From the NCBI GenBank assembly GCA_012735335.1, contig JAAYHO010000105.1, forward strand, positions 1 through 8,860: a stretch of DNA of 8,860 bases. Reading direction: 5' to 3'. Source of the stretch: Gammaproteobacteria bacterium. GTDB taxonomy: Bacteria; Pseudomonadota; Gammaproteobacteria; Pseudomonadales; Pseudomonadaceae. Below the pieces are notes generated by a model. The model was not told where the DNA came from, searched no databases, and saw only the letters and a program-made list of their open reading frames with translations. Position 1 is the first letter of the stretch; every line of letters starts with the position of its first letter. The position numbers and the translations under genes are program-made. Positions 6,103 to 8,860 of the stretch are shown here, in pieces.

Positions 6103-7581
6103 ATGAAAAACGATATCCATGATCTGGGTCTGGTGCTCGACTCCCGGGTTCGCCTGATCGTCATCGAATCCTGGGAGGAGCAGCGGGTGCTGGAGGCGAT
6201 TGCCACCCTGGCGGTCAAGCGCAGCCAGACCTGGTACACCTGGAACCAGATTGAGGGTCTGCAGCGGCTGGGTTTCGGCACCGCGCTGGATGCCAGCGAG
6301 GACATGAGCGATCCGGAGCATGCGCTGGATTACATACGGCGGCTGAACGAACCGGCGCTGTTCGTGTTCTGCGACCTGCATCCCTTCATGCACTCGTCCC
6401 GGGTGGTGCGTCTGCTGAAGATGATTGCCATGAACCCCGAGGAGCAGGCCCCAACCCTGCTGCTGATCAGTCATGAACTGCCGTTGCCGCCGGAGCTGCG
6501 GCGACTGTCCGCCCGCATCAGTCTGAGCATGCCCTCGGATGAGCAGCTGGCAGCGATCATTCGCGAGGAAGCGGCGCGCTGGACTCGGCAGAATCGCGGT
6601 CAGCGGGTGCGTACCGACAATCGCACCCTGGAGCAGGTGGTGCGCAACCTGCGGGGCGTCACCCATGAGGAGGCCCGGTTGCTGGCGCGCAAGCTGATCG
6701 TCGATGACGGGGCCATCACCCAGGAGGACCTGCCGGTACTCAACCGTGCCAAGTTCAGTCTGCTGGATATGCAGGGGGTGCTGAGTTACGAGCAGGATAC
6801 CGCACGCTTTGCCGAGGTGGGCGGGCTGGCACGCTTCAAGCGCTGGCTGGAAGATCGTCAGACGGCATTCAATAACGCCAAAGGCAGCGACATGCCCAAG
6901 GGCGTGCTGCTGGCCGGGGTGCAGGGCGGGGGCAAGAGTCTGGCGGCGCGGGCGGTGGCAGGGCTCTGGGGGCTGCCGCTGCTGCGGCTAGATTTTGCCG
7001 CGCTGTACAACAAGTATATCGGCGAAACCGAGAAGAATCTGCGCGAGGCCCTGGCCATGGCCGATGCCATGCAGCCCTGCGTGCTGTGGATCGACGAGAT
7101 CGAGAAGGGGCTGGCCGAGGACGGCAGTGATCACGGGGTCTCCCGCCGGGTGCTGGGTACCCTGCTGACCTGGATGGCCGAGCGCAACAGTCGGGTGTTT
7201 CTGGTGGCCACGGCAAACAACGTCGTCCAGCTGCCGCCGGAACTGATCCGCAAGGGGCGGCTGGACGAGCTGTTCTTCGTCGATCTGCCGGATGCCCGGG
7301 TGCGCGAGGATATCTTCCGCATTCACCTGTCCAGCCGCGAGCTGATGGTGGATCGCTTTGATCTGGCGGAGCTGGCGGCGGCCAGTGAGGGGTTTTCCGG
7401 GGCGGAGATCGAACAGGCGGTGGTGGCAGCGGTCTACAGTGCCGCTGCCCGTCAGGAGGAGGTGGTCAACCAGCATGTGCTGGAGGCGCTGGGCGAGACC
7501 TCGCCGCTGTCGGTGGTCATGGCCGAGCGCGTCCGGGCCCTGCGCGAATGGGCCCGGGAGCGGGCGGTGATGGCCGATTAG
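6103..7581 (+). CDS. AAA+ ATPase, Ycf46-like
   Basis: The 492-residue protein starts at ATG 6103-6105, with AGGA seven nt upstream. Residues 1 to about 235 form a domain with LFVFCDLHPF (86-95) where a Walker B-like strand would be, but no Walker A, so it looks like a degenerate P-loop fold. A classic AAA+ module follows. It has FAEVGGLARFKRWL (236-249), a Walker A with the unusual form GVQGGGKS (272-279), Walker B CVLWIDEIEKG (326-336, Asp331 and Glu332), sensor 1 VATANN (368-373), arginine fingers in IRKGRLDELFFVD (382-394, Arg383 and Arg386) and a sensor-2 region EGFSGAEIEQAV (429-440). GGGKS in place of GTGKT, and the N-terminal half, point to the Ycf46 group, found in cyanobacteria, plastids and many proteobacteria. 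Its client is not established here. No signal peptide or transmembrane segment is evident. The stop overlaps the hemJ stop. Confidence 0.9.
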   Translation: MKNDIHDLGLVLDSRVRLIVIESWEEQRVLEAIATLAVKRSQTWYTWNQIEGLQRLGFGTALDASEDMSDPEHALDYIRRLNEPALFVFCDLHPFMHSSRVVRLLKMIAMNPEEQAPTLLLISHELPLPPELRRLSARISLSMPSDEQLAAIIREEAARWTRQNRGQRVRTDNRTLEQVVRNLRGVTHEEARLLARKLIVDDGAITQEDLPVLNRAKFSLLDMQGVLSYEQDTARFAEVGGLARFKRWLEDRQTAFNNAKGSDMPKGVLLAGVQGGGKSLAARAVAGLWGLPLLRLDFAALYNKYIGETEKNLREALAMADAMQPCVLWIDEIEKGLAEDGSDHGVSRRVLGTLLTWMAERNSRVFLVATANNVVQLPPELIRKGRLDELFFVDLPDARVREDIFRIHLSSRELMVDRFDLAELAAASEGFSGAEIEQAVVAAVYSAAARQEEVVNQHVLEALGETSPLSVVMAERVRALREWARERAVMAD

Positions 7582-8000
7582 AAGGGTTTGAGCACCACCA
7601 GCAGTACGGCGCCGATCAGCACCAATACCGGCGCTTCGTTGAACCAGCGGTAGAACACATGGGAGCGGGTGTTGCTGTCACTGGCAAAGCGGCGCAGCTG
7701 GGCACCACAGAGGAAGTGATAGACGATCAGCAGCACCACCAGGGTCAGCTTGGCATGCATCCAGCCCTGTTGCAGCCACTGCGGGGCGAGGATCAGCATC
7801 CAGATGCCGAGCCCGACGGCGACCACCATGGACGGGGTCATGATGCCGCGGTAGAGCTTGCGCTCCATGATCTTGAAACGCTCGCGGCTGATCTGGTCCT
7901 CGCTCATGGCGTGGTAGACGAACAGCCGTGGCAGGTAGAACAGTCCGGCGAACCAGGTCACCACGGCCATGATATGGAAGGCTTTGATCCACAGATACAC
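7578..8000 (-). CDS. hemJ: Protoporphyrinogen IX oxidase HemJ
   Basis: The product is 140 residues with about four transmembrane helices (roughly 4-22, 55-73, 83-103 and 122-138), the size and layout of the HemJ/UPF0093 family. Recognisable family stretches are LWIKAFHIMAVVTWFAGLFY (3-22, with the conserved His9), LPRLFVYHA (23-31), MERKLYRGIMTPSM (45-58) and WMHAKLTLV (80-88). HemJ oxidises protoporphyrinogen IX to protoporphyrin IX in the cytoplasmic membrane, replacing HemG or HemY. The start is GTG at 7998-8000, with AGGAG six nt upstream, because the family begins with this YLW-KA-H segment. The frame stays open to 8138, but that extension is not family-like, crosses the probable promoter and overlaps argC. 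The TAA stop overlaps the TAG of the convergent ATPase by 4 nt. argC diverges from it. Confidence 0.94.
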   Translation of the reverse strand: MYLWIKAFHIMAVVTWFAGLFYLPRLFVYHAMSEDQISRERFKIMERKLYRGIMTPSMVVAVGLGIWMLILAPQWLQQGWMHAKLTLVVLLIVYHFLCGAQLRRFASDSNTRSHVFYRWFNEAPVLVLIGAVLLVVLKPF

Positions 8001-8040
8001 ATTGCGCTCCTGAAACAGTCCGGCCGCTGTCGCCGTGCTG

Positions 8041-8069
8041 TTGGTAAATTGGCGGGACACTCTTATCAT
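8041..8069 (+). promoter_or_regulatory. Probable argC promoter (sigma70-like)
   Basis: TTGGTA (8041-8046, four of six) and TATCAT (8064-8069, five of six) are spaced by the ideal 17 bp. Start would be near 8076, giving a leader of about 34 nt before the argC ATG. Its -10 overlaps the -10 of the hemJ promoter on the other strand. A direct repeat CTTATCA occurs at 8062-8068 and 8076-8082, over the -10 and the predicted start. Confidence 0.5.
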
Positions 8070-8092
8070 AGGGTGCTTATCAGTCATGTTAA
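8065..8092 (-). promoter_or_regulatory. Probable hemJ promoter (sigma70-like)
   Basis: On the minus strand TTAACA (8087-8092, five of six) and TATGAT (8065-8070, five of six) are separated by 16 bp. Start would be near 8058, leaving a leader of about 58 nt before the GTG of hemJ. The -35 lies inside the leader of argC, and the -10 is the complement of nearly the same bases used by the argC promoter. Confidence 0.5.
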
Positions 8093-8109
8093 TCGAAACG
8101 AGGCGGAAA

Positions 8110-8860
8110 ATGGTCAAGATCGGCATTGTAGGGGGCACCGGCTATACCGGCGTCGAATTGCTGCGGTTGCTGGCGGCGCACCCACAGGCACGAGTCGAGA
8201 TCATCACCTCCCGATCCGAGGAAGGTGTGCGGGTGGTGGATATGTACCCCAACCTGCGTGGCCACTATGACGAGCTGAAATTCAGCGTGCCGGATACCAC
8301 CGCGCTGGGCCGGTGCGATGTGGTGTTCTTCGCTACCCCGCACGGCGTGGCCCATGCCCTGGCGGCCGAGCTGCTGGCTACCGGTACCCGCATCATCGAC
8401 CTGTCCGCCGACTTCCGCCTGAGCGATGCCGAGCTGTGGAGCAAGTGGTACGGCCAGCCCCACGGTGCCCCCGAGCTGCTCGGCGAGGCGGTGTACGGCC
8501 TGCCCGAGGTCAATCGCGAGGCCATTCGTGGTGCCCGGCTGATTGCCGTGCCCGGCTGCTATCCGACTTCGGTACAGCTGGGTCTGATTCCGCTGCTGGA
8601 GCAGGGTCTGGCGCAATCGGGCAGCCTGATCGCCGACTGCAAGTCCGGGGTCAGCGGTGCCGGTCGTGGTACCAATCTGGGTTCGCTGTTCTGCGAGGCG
8701 ACTGAGAGCATGAAGGCCTACGCGGTACACGGCCACCGGCACCTGCCGGAGATCCGTCAGGGCCTGCAACGCGCCGCTGGTGGCGAGGTCGGGCTGACCT
8801 TCGTGCCGCACCTGACGCCGATGATCCGTGGCATCCACTCCACGCTGTACGCCCAGGTGC
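8110..8860 (+). CDS. argC: N-acetyl-gamma-glutamyl-phosphate reductase ArgC (3' partial)
   Basis: The frame opens at ATG 8110-8112, with GAGG six nt upstream, and runs off the right edge after 250 codons, of about 345 expected. The N-terminal nucleotide-binding fold has [17 protein letters not shown] (5-21), then [10 protein letters not shown] (73-82) and [10 protein letters not shown] (95-104). The catalytic cysteine is Cys150 in VPGCYPTS (147-154). [10 protein letters not shown] (178-187), [12 protein letters not shown] (204-215) and [15 protein letters not shown] (231-245) are further ArgC signatures, the His of HGHRH probably being the catalytic base. The length and motifs fit the longer type 1 ArgC rather than the short type 2. 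The enzyme reduces N-acetylglutamyl-5-phosphate to the semialdehyde with NADPH, the third step of arginine synthesis, in the cytoplasm. It is divergent from hemJ across 109 bp. Confidence 0.97.
   Translation, partial: MVKIGIVGGTGYTGVELLRLLAAHPQARVEIITSRSEEGVRVVDMYPNLRGHYDELKFSVPDTTALGRCDVVFFATPHGVAHALAAELLATGTRIIDLSADFRLSDAELWSKWYGQPHGAPELLGEAVYGLPEVNREAIRGARLIAVPGCYPTSVQLGLIPLLEQGLAQSGSLIADCKSGVSGAGRGTNLGSLFCEATESMKAYAVHGHRHLPEIRQGLQRAAGGEVGLTFVPHLTPMIRGIHSTLYAQV

Noticed and set aside
8001..8138. N-terminal extension of hemJ by 46 residues
   Set aside because: It covers the probable promoter, overlaps argC and is not family-like. The GTG at 7998-8000 has a strong Shine-Dalgarno and gives the normal N-terminus.
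8089..8838. A 249-codon open frame on - opposite argC
   Set aside because: argC is certain from its motifs. The antisense frame has no recognisable family and crosses the argC leader.

Overview
The window looks like core chromosome of a Pseudomonadaceae-type gammaproteobacterium (Pseudomonas or a close relative such as Halopseudomonas). The GC content is fairly high. The strongest taxonomic clue is a Crp-family regulator that, from its second ATG, is 214 residues long and ends in YGTR, very like P. aeruginosa Vfr. Coq7 and HemJ in place of the alternative enzymes fit the same group. I see no IS element, phage gene, integrase, CRISPR array, tRNA or rRNA.

Layout, left to right. A c-di-GMP enzyme (PAS remnant-GGDEF-EAL), cut by the left edge, runs on + to 1514. 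Convergent to it, on -, lie rsmE (16S rRNA U1498 methyltransferase) and bioA (biotin synthesis), 3 nt apart and probably co-transcribed, with vfr upstream of them. Across a 170-bp divergent region from vfr is a yhfA-like OsmC-family gene on +. The crp/vfr-yhfA divergent pair resembles the E. coli arrangement. Next on - come an HIT-domain hydrolase and, downstream of it, coq7 (ubiquinone hydroxylase), probably one unit. Divergent from these is a Ycf46-type AAA+ ATPase on +, whose stop codon overlaps the stop of hemJ (protoporphyrinogen oxidase) on -. argC (arginine synthesis) starts on + back-to-back with hemJ and runs off the right edge.

The genes are mostly housekeeping: cofactor and amino-acid synthesis (biotin, ubiquinone, heme, arginine), rRNA modification and second-messenger signalling (c-di-GMP, cAMP-Vfr). 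They do not form one pathway. I found no clearly new multi-gene system. The gene of least known function is the Ycf46-like ATPase.

The most interesting non-coding signals are the hemJ/argC intergenic region, where two divergent sigma70-like promoters appear to share the same -10 bases; a perfect 9-bp inverted repeat just upstream of bioA that takes in half of its ribosome binding site; and a perfect 8-bp inverted repeat overlapping a sigma54-like -24/-12 element upstream of the OsmC-family gene. Three start codons were set by reading the upstream sequence: GTG for the HIT gene, GTG for hemJ, and the second ATG for vfr.
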